Assembly (NCBI GenBank): GCA_964036155.1
Contig: OZ038422.1
Coordinates: forward strand, 36,665,201-36,729,200
DNA from: Diploscapter coronatus
Lineage: Eukaryota > Nematoda > Chromadorea > Rhabditida > Rhabditidae
DNA: 64,000 nt
Direction: 5' to 3'
Shown: positions 1 to 11,716 of the stretch, piece after piece
Layout: every line of letters starts with the position of its first letter
Position numbering within the stretch: the first letter of the stretch is position 1
Program-made: the position numbers and the translations under genes
The notes under the pieces: model-generated
Seen by the model: only the letters and a program-made list of their open reading frames with translations
The model's database searches: none
What the model was told of the DNA's origin: nothing

Positions 1-3000
1 CAGTTCATTTCGTAAAAAGACTAAAAATTTTCCTTGTGTTATGTCATTTTTCATTTCCGTTGAATATTTCATGATGTGATGTAATTTTATTGAACTTTAC
101 AGAGCACCCTATAATATGATTTGCATTTCAATTTCGAAAGGTTTTCGTGAAAAACACATGCGAAAATCTGATGCAATGAGATTTGAAATTGCGAGTTGTC
201 AGATGTTTGTCATTGCTTCTATTTCATTCAATCGATGATTCATATCGAAAATTGACGCGAATATCTTTCTGACTTCAAAAATCGATATTTGGATTTGTTG
301 GTTAGTTTTTGTCTGAGGACTGCCTGAAGAATCAGCTGAGAATATATGTGGGGGGAAGGAACGTCTCTGTCTCGATCAACAATCTGTGTGTACTCATCGA
401 CTCTTTGCTCAGTGAATCTGAAGAATCATAAGGAGAAGAAGAAGAAGACGCCTCGAGGGCAGAGCCGTGCTGCACTTCATTCCCTCATTCTGTTCATTTT
501 CCCTTCCTCCAACCGGCTTCATTCCTTCTGCTTGATTCTTTACATAGCAGCTCTTCATCTCCATTTATTCACCAGATCTGCTTCTCACGTGTCGATCACA
601 TGTCCGTTTCCAGTGAAACTCTCAGTTTTGTCTTCGTCTTCTGTATTTGAGGACAAAACGCGGCAACTAATCGAATCAACTCTGCACGTGGCCCTGTGGC
701 TAATCGCTTGACAGTCCGATACAACCGAAGGTGTAGCTGCAGTCAATCAGTTTACATCAGAGGAAACGAATTGTATGGTTGAATCGATCGGTCTATATAC
801 TATCGATTGTCACTTCTTGAAAATCAACTTATTTTAGTCAAATGCGCTGATATACTAATAAAAAATGGATAAATTTTCTGGGAAGCTGATGGTTTCCAAG
901 AAACGATCGATTGAAATGTAATGCGATTCTTCGAAATGACTAAGCGACATAGACAGAGCTCTTTGACTGTTGTTGTTGATGATGAGTTGAAAGAGATGTT
1001 TGTCACCTGGGATGCAGAGATGAAAAGATAAACAAAATGGGGTGAGATTTGAGAAGAATCACTAGAAGTTAACAGTCAGTCAGCAAAAAATCGATAAGTG
1101 ATGAGGAACAGACAGTTTGACTATGATTATCACATATCACATGATCAACATATTGAATCTATGATAAAATGGGAGATTTTCGTAAACATCAACAATTCTA
1201 AAGAAAACTCTGAACTTTCAAAGATCATCTGTTTGTTTTACCATTTCTACAAAGAAAATTTCTTTCTGCCTATAAATGTGGGAAGCATAAAATTCCGATT
1301 CAACAATGTCTGTTTACACACAGACACATAAATGAATCAAATCAATCAATCTATTTCTATTTTGGACAATCCATTCAGTTTCGAGGGTATTTTTAACCTA
1401 CCATTTCCGGCGCTATTTTTTTTTTAATATCAATCCGCATTAGTTGACTATCGTTGATCGTGTTACCTACATTGATCTATCATTTTCATTTATCATACTG
1501 ATTGAAAGGATACTGATCGTGATATTTTATAAGTGATTGAAATATCAATTACTCTGCACAGAAAAAGAAAGACAACAGTGATCAATTGATTAACGCGCTA
1601 ACTTAATCGATAATTTCATGGTGCCAATTTCAGGTCTCTGCAATTTTTACTATTTTCAAATTTTTTAAGCCTAAAATTGCTAATGAAAGTCACGATAAGG
1701 GCGGTCTAGTATAAATGCTTTTAATGGTCAGACAAATTTAAATGTGATCTATCGATCTCACAAATCTATGCCTATCAACGTGCTGTTCACCAGAAAAAGT
1801 ACGAATTATCAGTGAACTATTCGAGTCTCGAGACCTCGGACTTCGATTTGTCTAAGAAATCGCTGAGTTGTTGAGAGACTATGTGGAAAAATGGAATCAT
1901 GTGCTTCGTTCTGATAACGTTCGTTCCTTTCCCGAAAAAGCAGAGGAATTCATTTCTCTACACGAAGGCTCGTCGATACTTTGACCCCTTTTTCATTTAT
2001 TTCCTTAACGTACTAATCCGATTTGGTTTTGGTTCCTCTTATTTTTTCCTTTCTCTCTTTTGTTATCAGTGCCTCCACATTTCGCCTTTTTCCTTTCTCA
2101 CTATTAATTTTTCATCAATTATCTATTTTCTCGATGCAATTCTATAAACGTTGAATTCTATTTTGAACCTCTTCCCATTAGTTCTGCATTCACATGAAAC
2201 GACTCAATGACCCACCCTACTGAAATGCAAAAAGGAAGGAGGATGCAAGGAAAAATAGCGTTAAACAACAGCGAAACTTCGACTGATAAATTTCGTATCC
2301 ACCGACAAATGATCGAGGGAGCGCTAAGCAATGTGTAAAGGAGACAAAGTACGCGCGAATTTTGCTCGTTCTCTGCTGCATTTCGAAAGAATAAGCTAGA
2401 ATATGACTGTTATGCTGAAAACTCGGGTGCAGCTACACTGATTAGAGTGCAGGTGCACCTGAATTGCACCTGAATGAAAGGAGCACTGTGACGTAAACAG
2501 ACGATAAGAGGAAAAGCATGCAACACACATTTTGTCTTCTTCTCTTCAGCCTGCTATTTCCTTATCGATTACGATCACTTTATCAGCCATTTACTATCAC
2601 TTATCATCAGCAGTCAGTTATTCGATTCTTGTGACTCGGCTTATCGAAAAATTCAAAGAACTTTTACCAAGAAAAATGAAACCAGTCCATTCAGCCACTC
2701 AGCATTCAACAGTCAAAATTAAAGACGTCAATATTGATATGCTATGAATTCAACGATGCAATTGATTGTTGATGGAGATATAAATATCACAGGATAAAAA
2801 TAACGTGACTGATTTTTGAAATTATAAATTTGCAAAGTAAATATCAAAAAGTCTGCAACAGGTGCTAGTCTGTATCAGTTGATCAATGTAAAAATATCAA
2901 CACTTTTATGCTATCGAACTGATTAAGTTTAGACCAAAACATATTTCGCTGAACATTGACATCATACTAGTTTCAAGTAATGAATTAGTGATTTGTACTG

Positions 3001-3078
3001 GTTGAAGTATCATGTGCTGTGAACGTGCAGTATTTTCAATTCTTTGTTGTAGTTATCGAATGTCGAAATGAGTCATAC
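1..3078. other. no gene recognised; left-edge non-coding or intronic DNA
   Basis: No reading frame here has both splice signals and a recognisable protein pattern. The stretch lies downstream of the last visible exon of the PKG-like gene on the minus strand, so it may be a long intron of that gene; no kinase-domain exon (HRD or DFG motif) was found on the minus strand. The 121-codon open frame at 346-711 on the plus strand is low complexity and not credible. Confidence 0.4.
2450..2472. promoter_or_regulatory. cluster of three CAGGTG-type E-boxes
   Basis: A perfect 12-bp palindrome caggtgcacctg (2450-2461) consists of two back-to-back CAGGTG sites, and a third CACCTG follows at 2467-2472. CAGGTG is the preferred site of Snail/ZEB-type zinc fingers and of some bHLH factors. 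The clustering is seen directly; binding is inferred. Confidence 0.35.
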
Positions 3079-6000
3079 CTCTCCTTTCGTGATGAGATAG
3101 ACATATTGCGGTCGGATTTTGAGCATTCGGCCAGAGTCGATTGTCGTCTCAGCACACACTTCAGAAAGCCGATTCAGAGTCGTGTTGCCATAATGTCCAA
3201 ACCTCTTCGACCTGAAAAAAGTTATGTGAAAGTTGATTCTAGAAAAAGATCATAAGGTCGTTTCTATCAGAGGTCTACGAAATTCAACTTAAACTTTTAA
3301 ATGATTTCAACTTCGGGGAGTTTAAAATGAAAACTTCGTGCTCCCTGACTTATATTTGGGGAATTCTAAATTCCGAAGAACAAATTTCAGAAAATGTGCG
3401 CTAATGTTTTCAAGTTTTATCTGAACCCATACCATTTCAAATGTCTTTTGTGACTTGCTGTAGTCTCTCTTGCCGTTTCGATCATGATGGAGCAGAATAC
3501 TTTTCTCTCGATTGCCCAGAGATAGCAATGTTGGATTGCTGAATTGTGCATATTTTGCAATTCACCATTTCAATTATTTTATACCCCTCACAGACGCAGT
3601 TCTTTCAGCCTGATGAAGTATTGCCAATTCTCCAAACACTCCCGATTTCATAGTTCTCACGAATCGGTTGTCCTTTGAAACCTGCACACTGCCTTCTGAA
3701 ATTGCTAACTTGTTAAATATTTATAAAAAAAAAAACCATGTGTGTGTGTGTGAAGTAATTTTTTAGTTTCAAAAAGCAAACAAATGCTCAAATAGTACAT
3801 TTTGGGTGTGTATCAAGTTTCAGTTAAGGTTGCATTGATTCTATCGATGTTTTACCAAAATTGCGAAATTTCATAAACCAGAATTGCTAAACATTCCCAA
3901 GATTCGATAATTCACATTCCCGAGCTGAGAGTTAGATAGTTTACGAGACAATTTTGTACTTACCCTGTATGACATACATAATCGATCCGAGATCTCCTTG
4001 TCTGATGATAACTGCTCCAGGAGGCACCTGAATTTGATATTTTTATACGCCTATATAAGGTTAAGGCGTCCAGAATTTTAATTTTGAAAAACTCTGAGTT
4101 GGAATTCCTCACACCCTTTTCTAGGATACCAAATACCTCAATCGGATACATGGCTGCTGCAATTCTCTCGATTTGGGTGGTGCTCAGATTGCTGAGGAAA
4201 GAGTTCGATCGAAGAGCATGTTCGATTGTTTGAAGGGCTCTAAAATTATACACTATAGAAACATAATTATTTTAGGATAGGACTTGATTAAAATATCAAA
4301 TGAAAATGTGTCTAACGTGATAATTAATTATGAATAATTTTTCTGCTAATTATTTCATTTGCAGATAGTATCTTCAAGCGAATATGTCAAAGCGCGTTTC
4401 GAAGTAAATTTTGCGAAGAAAAAAATTCTCGAACAAAAAATCGCAAAAATCTATCACCCCAATGAACACATTTCCATGAATGAAATATTGTTTGTGCGCA
4501 GGTATTTTAACCTATTTTTGTACAGGACCATTTCATCAGGTTTATCGTCGATCTAGGCTAGGTCTTTTATGATATTTTGGCTTTAAAGAATACTTCCTTC
4601 CCAAATTCCTTATTTAAAACTACCACGCTTCTACCAAAAATGCATCTTTGCAAGGGGCGGAGCTTGAGGACTCTAATTTGCAGGGACTCAGTTGTTCTTC
4701 TGCGAATCAAGCTTTTCCCATTGTGTTTTGGTATTGCTCATTTCGTCTATAGATCTCTCCAATAACTAAACTACTTGTTTATTCTCATTTCCGCTTGAAA
4801 ATATTTGTCCATAATCTCGGGTTTCATTGAATTATTTCGATTGCGAAACCCCCTTCGAGGTTAGAGGAAGTCTTCCAAAGAACCTCCAGACCACAGAAGG
4901 CTCATTCAGATTTGGGAAGCACGTCAGCGGCTGACCAAGTTACTAATTCCGGAGAATCGCTAAGTAACTGTCTCTTCCATTAAATTCTCCATTCATCTTT
5001 ATTTAACTCAATCTTTCCTCTTCTTCGTCGTTTTCAGTTTCCATTTCTAATTTCTCTATTAGCTTTAGAGATCAAACTGGTTTGCTTCAAATAAAAACGA
5101 TAAATGCTCATAATGTATTTCGTAACAGTCAGAACAGACAGACAGACTCATCTTTTCTTCTTCATCAGATTAAAGTCTCGCTTTATTGTGTCTGTTTTTC
5201 TGATTCCTTTGATTTTCACTTCTAAGCCATTACTTGTACAAACACAGTTCGCTTCTTTGCAGCGGTAACGAATTGTGGAATCGAATTGCACAAAAACAAT
5301 CGCACAACTTCCTAACACAGTAACAAATTCGACACAAAATACAAAACTTGCAAGGGAAGTGAATGATGGTGATATTTCGAAATATGCACTGAAACATGCG
5401 AAGTATAAATCATTTGATTAGTTCATAAATGACTTTTGACTTACAGTTCATCTATTTAGAAGGGAAAACCGACCTTCCTAAAATAGCGCCAGATTGATGA
5501 AAGATGCGCAATGATGTATCGAGCATGAGGATGTGTAATACTAGAATTGGAAGAACAATAAGCGCATAATTGAGGTTCTCATGATTATAAGAATGATGAC
5601 ATATTTGCACCTTACATAATTTCCCGCAATATCATATGCAAATTTTTAGTAGTGTAAATGCTTGAGTCGTTCAAATTCTCCCATAACTATAGCATATACG
5701 ATCAACTGATCATCTCCTCTATCATAACATAGACACACAGATGTAAAAGCCCTGATTGAGACAGAAGTGAGAAGGGAAAGATAAGTCCTATCTGATGACC
5801 CAGTCCCTAGGTTTTCCCTTTTACTCTAACTCTCATTGTAGTCCTCATGCTAGTCTCTAATGTCTTATCAGTTATCCTAAACCAATAAATGCCTTTATCT
5901 TGTAAACGCTTCTACACATCCCCAAGGAACGACCAAGTATTAACTGCAGTGACGATGCAAAAATGCTACTAATTTTTATCGTTATTTATAATGAAACGTC

Positions 6001-7003
6001 TAATTTGAGATATAATACTTGCATACAAAAAACATAGGTATAGTAATGGTTCAAAATTTTCCAATAATTTTACCTCGGTGGAATATATCTTTGTGTTCCT
6101 CTTCTATGAGCGGGTCTCGTTTGAAAATTCTCACGACAACGGAGAGCTGTTTTCAGGACGACCATTTTTAGACTTGAAATGTGTATTAGAGACGACAAAT
6201 ACCGTAATCCGAATCAAGAAGTCGAGAATACGAACACTTTAGAAAAGTCCAATGGGGCCTTCTCTGTATGGGGAGTTTTCTTATGAATGGAAGGAAGGAG
6301 AATAGTTGCACGAACAGTTCTATGAGTTCAGTTCAGTATTATCAAACAGTTAGCAGAAATGGGCGGAGTTTGTCTCTTTCCTCGTTTCTCCTTGCAGCTC
6401 TATGTGCAATGTGCGCATTTGTCCATTCCGCCTCGGGATTACCTGCACTTTTGTGTGCTTTCACGTCTGGTGTTCGCAATGCGCGTTCAATTGCATCATT
6501 GTACCGTCCGTAGGGTCATTTTCTGTCATTCTTCCACTCTTTTTTCACCTTCACTTCTTTTCGTCAATTTGCTCTTTTACCTTTGTACATTCCTTGCAGT
6601 TTTTCCGCTTTGCTTAACTTCTAAAATTCGCCACTGCTGCACAAATTCGTTTGGTCTACAAACCGCGCGAGAAAAAAAAAGCAGTAATAAAAGGTATTTA
6701 TGTGGGTGAGAAGTGGCTTCGATAAGCAGTTTAACCAACGATAGATAAAAAATAGGTAAATTAAAAGTCAAACACTCACTCGTCACTTTTGACGACAGCA
6801 GTTTTGGTGAGGGCCTGCATATCTGGCTCTGAGGAAACAGCAGTCTTTCGCATCGAAAACTCGTTTTTAAATTTTTGCAATTCCTAAATTTCCAACCTCT
6901 TCATGGGTGATTTTCAATTCAAACAAACCCTTGCCAAATGCGCAATAATTTCATCCCGATCTTCAATGGCTTTGATCAGAGACTCACGACTCATCGTTTC
7001 CAT
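3079..7003 (-). CDS. cGMP-dependent protein kinase (PKG)-like, regulatory half, 3' part not visible
   Basis: Exons in coding order: 7003-6929, 6883-6780, 4239-4137, 4027-3964, 3695-3585, 3538-3433, 3211-3079, giving 232 residues in continuous phase. Residues 1-35 form a charged heptad helix like the PKG leucine zipper. The segment MRKTAVSSEP matches the PKG autoinhibitory hinge. A complete first cyclic-nucleotide-binding domain follows, with the phosphate cassette FGELAILHQAERTAS (E138, R147, T148; the Thr after Arg is the cGMP-preferring residue). LWAIER opens the link to a second domain, which begins in the last exon but lacks the usual RQGxxGD loop. The kinase domain should lie further left and was not found. 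The start Met sits just behind a ttttccag acceptor, so an upstream exon or a trans-splice site is possible. Family assignment is firm; completeness is unknown. Confidence 0.72.
4371..4675. repeat. 305-bp dispersed repeat, copy A
   Basis: This stretch matches 44106-44410 over the same length and in the same orientation, with only scattered substitutions. It lies inside the 2.5-kb intron between the second and third exons of the PKG-like gene. No clear terminal inverted repeats or target duplications were seen, so the type of element is unknown. Confidence 0.8.
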
Positions 7004-8274
7004 TTTAAATCTGGAAAATCTACTCAACCAAATAAAGCTTACGAATAAATATCGAAATTCTGAGATATGCAAAATGATCGATAAAAATAACGTAAAGTTG
7101 AATATTCTCATGGATACAAATTTCCTGAGAATTGTCTAAAATTGAGATAATGAAAGGCAGCAGAGTTCTGCTGGTAAATATGAAATGAGGGCTGATTGGA
7201 ATGGCTGAAAGAAGGTATCATCAAAATATGATAATTGGCTGGAAGAGAAGTGTCGTTGAGAGATGAAGATGAAAAGAGAATGGTGAGCAGGTCTGGGCAA
7301 GCGGCTTTGATGCAATGATGCAATATGAATGAAAATGGATATGCATAGCAGAAAGGCAGAAAAGAAAGAAGACATGTCCATCCTCGTTATCCTCATGCCA
7401 ATTTATATCATCGCCACAGGGGAATTGACCACGCAACAAGTCTCAGCCATAGTCGCGAAGAGCGCGAAAAAAATTCGAAAGAAAACTAATTGCCGCGAAA
7501 TCAAAGGGTGAAAATAATATAACGAACGAATAAAGGAAAGAAGGAAGGAAGGGATGGAGCGAAAAAAATGAAGGAATGCGAGAAATTTGCCCGGGAATGG
7601 AGAGTGGAGCCACAACCCCAACGAATCATTTCCTATGCAATAGACTCTGGGATTGAGACTGAGACTCACTCAGATCGGAAGATGGAAAATAAAGAGGCTG
7701 CTAACCATTAGAATGCAGAATGCAGGGTAGATACAAACACTATGGGAAGTAAAACGAGATAAATAAAACCACGACAAATGCTATCACTGGGAAATTACAT
7801 TTGTTTGGCACTAATAATAATGCATAAGATTCTTAACCATTGCCGAAGATTTTAGAATTAAAAATTCGAAAAAGATAACAGTTCTCTAATGATTTTTAAA
7901 TTGTCTTGTAGTAAGATTTTTAAAAACTATTCTATCCTCATTTTCAAACGAATAAATATTGATTGTTGAAATTCATATTGCGATCTTTTGATACTGTGAG
8001 TCATAAATTGATGACAATGAAGGATAACAGTCCAGTTTTGAGTTCATTTTATTTTTCAGTCAGGATGCTGACTTTTCTTAGCAAATGATCCATAAAATCG
8101 AATGAATTGATGTCATCAGACGTGTTCTTCCAGAACTGATAACACAATTCATCCTCCATTTCATAATTCGCAAACATGCACAAAACGGAACAAGTTTTCT
8201 CGATTTTATTGTATTTGGTTCAAAACATTACAATTTCTAGCTATTTTATTTATTTCTAAATCAATTTATTAGAT
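7004..8274. other. no gene recognised between PKG-like gene and membrane protein gene
   Basis: This is the upstream flank of the PKG-like gene and the promoter side of the membrane protein gene. Several overlapping short minus-strand frames at 7100-7670 are rich in Phe, Ser and Leu because of A/G-rich plus-strand sequence and lack conserved motifs. Nothing else is supported. Confidence 0.4.
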
Positions 8275-8914
8275 ATGGCGAATTTATTCTACAAGATAGT
8301 TGCACAACATGGATTGCTTTCATTTGTAGGTTCATACGATCACTACATAAATATATGTTTCTAAATTTCAATCTCTGTGTCTGCTATGAAATATTGAATC
8401 TATTTAGTCTTTTGCATTGATCATTTATTTATTGGGAGTTGGACTAATAACAACTTGTGAAGTTTTGTTAATAATTGGAAGAAGTTATGCTATCGGCTAT
8501 ACATCTCTCATTCTTTCAAAAGTACTAATACTTATGGGAAGGTGCGTTCAAATTTTAGAATCGATTTAAACTTCTTCAACTTCCAGAATTTGCCTTCGAT
8601 GTGTAACAGATATAAATCATCTTCTTTGGATGTATGCAATCATTAAGGTAGGACATGTTTCGTTTATTGATTCGCAACATCTCGAACTAAAGAATGAATA
8701 ATTATTTCTGCAAACAAGTGCGTGTACAATCTTTAGAATACTAGCCTATGTGCGAAATTATGTTCAACGTTTTGCTAGACTTTATTTTATGTGCATAAGT
8801 GATGCACGTAAATGAAAAGCGATAAATAATAGTTTACACTTTAGCTCTACTTTGCTGTCTCTTCAATAATTCTCGGTCTTTATATGATACTTCGTAAAGA
8901 TTCGATCGAAATGT
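8275..8914 (+). CDS. small multipass membrane protein, unknown family
   Basis: Four exons join in phase: 8275-8325, an exon ending at a gtgcgt donor near 8540, one ending at a gtagga donor near 8647, and a final exon ending with a stop at 8914. The product is about 105 residues. The second exon encodes a strongly hydrophobic helix (LGVGLITTCEVLLIIG) and the last exon a second one (AVSSIILGLYMIL), so a small membrane protein with two to three helices is likely. I do not recognise the family. The last exon could instead be skipped in favour of the membrane exons at 9431-9840, giving an alternative 3' end, but the phase does not fit directly. The gene call rests on splice phase and hydrophobicity only. 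Confidence 0.4.
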
Positions 8915-9430
8915 AACTTCAATAATGAATATAAATAGAGGACGCAAGTGGATTTTAAAATGAGATGTCTGGTGAATAAAATTAGTCTACCTGAAAGCCT
9001 GGCTTTTACTGATTCTAGACCTTCTTACCATTTTCGAAATGGATAATAATAATTCTATAAAAAGTTATGGCGTTGAGAAATCGTCTTCAGGATTATCAAT
9101 TTGCTAACATTTTTCACCAATTGAATTCGCTTTGGGGATTTGATTGCATTCAAACGGTGAAGAAATGATGAAAAATAAAAATCGTCATTTCTCTCTCCAT
9201 TTTCCGTTAATTTAGGAGAGAGTACGGCAAGAATGCGTGAAAGAAATGGTATCAAGGAAGAAAAGTTATTCACCTATCCCTCGGTTGCATTTTCCAAAGA
9301 AACTTACTCATGAAAATTCTTTATTTTTATGATATCCTAGGTGACAACAAATTTCTTAATAAAACTCGCTTCAAAAATTTGATTCCACTTACGCCCTCTA
9401 AATACAAATTTTAAAATACGATTTTTATAG

Positions 9431-9840
9431 ATCAAATGCTGCATTAATTGGTGTAGGATCAGCAACATTGGCTATTGCGTCATTTCATTTGCTCATTGCC
9501 GGTGTATTCATTTACTTTATCTTTGGAAAGTAAGTGCTGACTAGATGAAGATAAACGAAAATTTACAAAATTGGAAATGAAAAAAATCTTATAATTTTCT
9601 AAATGATGAAACAACAATTTCATAAAATTATGAATATTAAATTGTCAATTTATTCAGAATTGACGTAAAACGTAGAAAAATCATTTCCTATGATTTAGAT
9701 ATGACGATTCACCTGATACAACTCCAGGTGCACCTCCAATTTTAAAGTCCATGACAAAAAATGATGCCGAATTGCCAGAAATCAATGAACAAGGAGAAAA
9801 CAATCTATTACCTCCAAGATATGAAAATTTGAATAAATAA
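9431..9840 (+). CDS. membrane-protein 3' exons, unknown family
   Basis: Two exons join in phase (9431-9529 behind an atag acceptor; 9699-9840 behind ttag) and end at a taa stop. The first encodes a long hydrophobic stretch (LIGVGSATLAIASFHLLIAG) and the second a polar, acidic tail with a PPRYENL motif close to the C-terminus, typical of a cytoplasmic tail. An exon ending in phase 2 must precede it; none with the right phase was found in 8643-9430, so the link to the gene at 8275 is uncertain. Confidence 0.4.
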
Positions 9841-10049
9841 TCAAAGCAGAGGACATTTTTGAGATTGTTCAGAGCATGCCTCAAAATAGTAAAACAACTA
9901 ATAGTCGGAACATATTCGATGCTAATATGTAGTCTCCAAGCTCTATTCCTTGCAAAAATTCGTTTTTGGTGTAAACACGATAGTTTAAAAGCAAAAATTA
10001 GGAGAGGAAGTATCCTTCAAACCCAAAATGTCTCCAAAAACCCCACCTA

Positions 10050-11301
10050 TTAGGTTGGATAGAAAGTCCTGCACCAAAAATTTTAAAAATCTATAATTTT
10101 CTAAAAATGAGTCAAATGCCCTAATAAGTGTGAGAACCTTGTAGAATGTTCTCGAAGCTATCACCACATGGGTATATAAGGACCCGCGCTCAGGGGTTTG
10201 ATGATTTACGATTATTATAAGCGAACCCCAACTTTGAACAGTCATCTACTACGAGTGGCGCCAAAACAACAACGCAAGTAGAGCGACCGCTAACATCAAC
10301 AACACATTCGGTGAGGGCACTGCTTCTTGTTGGACATTCAACCGTCGGTTCTATCGCTTCGCGGCAGGAAATATGAGCCTCCAAGAAAATGAGAGCAATG
10401 AACGACTATCCTTCATCAAAAACGACGAATTGCAGAGCGCTATCAAGACCAATCCGAAAGCCACCACGTGAGGATTGGAGACGATATTCGGCTGCTCCAA
10501 TGCCACCATCGTTGCCCATTTCCATGATCTCGACTATCGAAAAATTCAATTGAGATGAACCCCCATCGGCTAACCGACGCCTATAAAAAGTGCGTGTTAA
10601 CATCTGTCAGTCTCTCCCCCTTCGTCTTCACCGAAAGGAATTTCTGAAAAATCTAGTGACTGGAGGTGAGAGCTGGATCCCTTACGACAACGATGCACAA
10701 CACGCCATCTGGCTCCCGCGCGACGCAGAGCCACCAACGCAGCCGAAACCGAACCCCACCAACGCAAGTATCTCCTCTCCGTTTGGTGGAACGCGAAAGG
10801 GTCGATATACTACGAGTTGCTTCCTGCAAGCAGCACCGTCACAGCTACCATCTATATCGATTAGCTTCAAAAATTGGCTGACGCAATTCGAGAAAGATGG
10901 CCAAAACGCTTAATTGTCCACCTCCTGCATGACAGTGCGCGACTACACGTCGCTTCGGGCACCCACCAGAAGACCACAAAGCTCGGCTGGCATCCGGTCA
11001 TCCACTCATCGTATTCGCCGGGCCTCACTCTGCCAGGCTACCATTTGTTTCATCCTTTAAAGCTCCATCTACGTGAGAAAAAAATCGACAAATACGATGA
11101 CCTTAAAACAGTAGTCGACAAGTTCTTCGCGTCACAGTCTCCTGAATTCTGGGCGCAGGGCATCAACGATCTGCTCAATAGATGGGTGAAGGTTATGAGT
11201 CTCAATGGTGAATATATCGTTGATTTTTGATGGTTTTAAATAAAGTTATGAATAAATGAAAATTAATGTTTTTTTGGTGCAGGACTTTCTATCCAACCTA
11301 A
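10050..11301. mobile_element. mariner-family DNA transposon, 1252 bp
   Basis: The element has terminal inverted repeats of at least 26 bp (ttaggttggatagaaagtcc and its complement at the right end) and is flanked by TA duplications at 10048-10049 and 11302-11303. Length and TA target are typical of mariner elements. The near-perfect repeats contrast with the heavily decayed transposase inside. It sits about 400 bp from the 3' end of the cysteine synthase-like gene. Confidence 0.93.
10227..11230 (+). pseudogene. mariner transposase, inactivated
   Basis: Fragments in different frames match successive mariner transposase regions: FGEGT helix-turn-helix region and NDELQSAIKTNP near 10290-10470, then VTGGESW near 10660, KGSIYYELLP near 10797, LLHDSARLHVA near 10925, and YSPGLTLPGYHLF near 11015. 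Several stops and frameshifts interrupt it. Of the three catalytic Asp residues, the one in the TGDE motif is Gly and the one in the SDYH motif is Gly; only the middle Asp remains. The enzyme cannot be active. The final open piece, 10874-11230, is the longest intact segment. Confidence 0.88.
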
Positions 11302-11716
11302 TAGATCGACGATACACCTGATAAAATGCTTCTGTGCAAAAATCAGACCAAAATAGCCGCACATAACCACGCACAAGCAATATTTCGCTTGCGAAAATGT
11401 GTTCATTTTGTAACGGATTTTTTCGATCAGAGAATTTTCTTCACAGAAGCCTTATTTACAACCCAGATTATCTATCTGTTCAAAAGTTAATCCCAAAATG
11501 CTATTTGGCATATCTACTTGAGAACCCTAGTTAACATGTTTTATTTTTTCGCCTTATTTAACCGATTTATGCTCATTGTTAAGATAGTTGTAGACGATTT
11601 CCAGAGATTCATTAATATCCATTGCCCTTCGCTCTTTGAGTTCCCTTTTAATGTCAGCGTAGAGGTCAGTCGATCTGATTTCAAAATATATACTGTTGTA
11701 TTTGGAAATCGGAATC

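Noticed and set aside
346..711. 121-codon plus-strand open frame
   Set aside because: Low-complexity Lys, Ser, Leu and His composition, no splice signals and no family motif.
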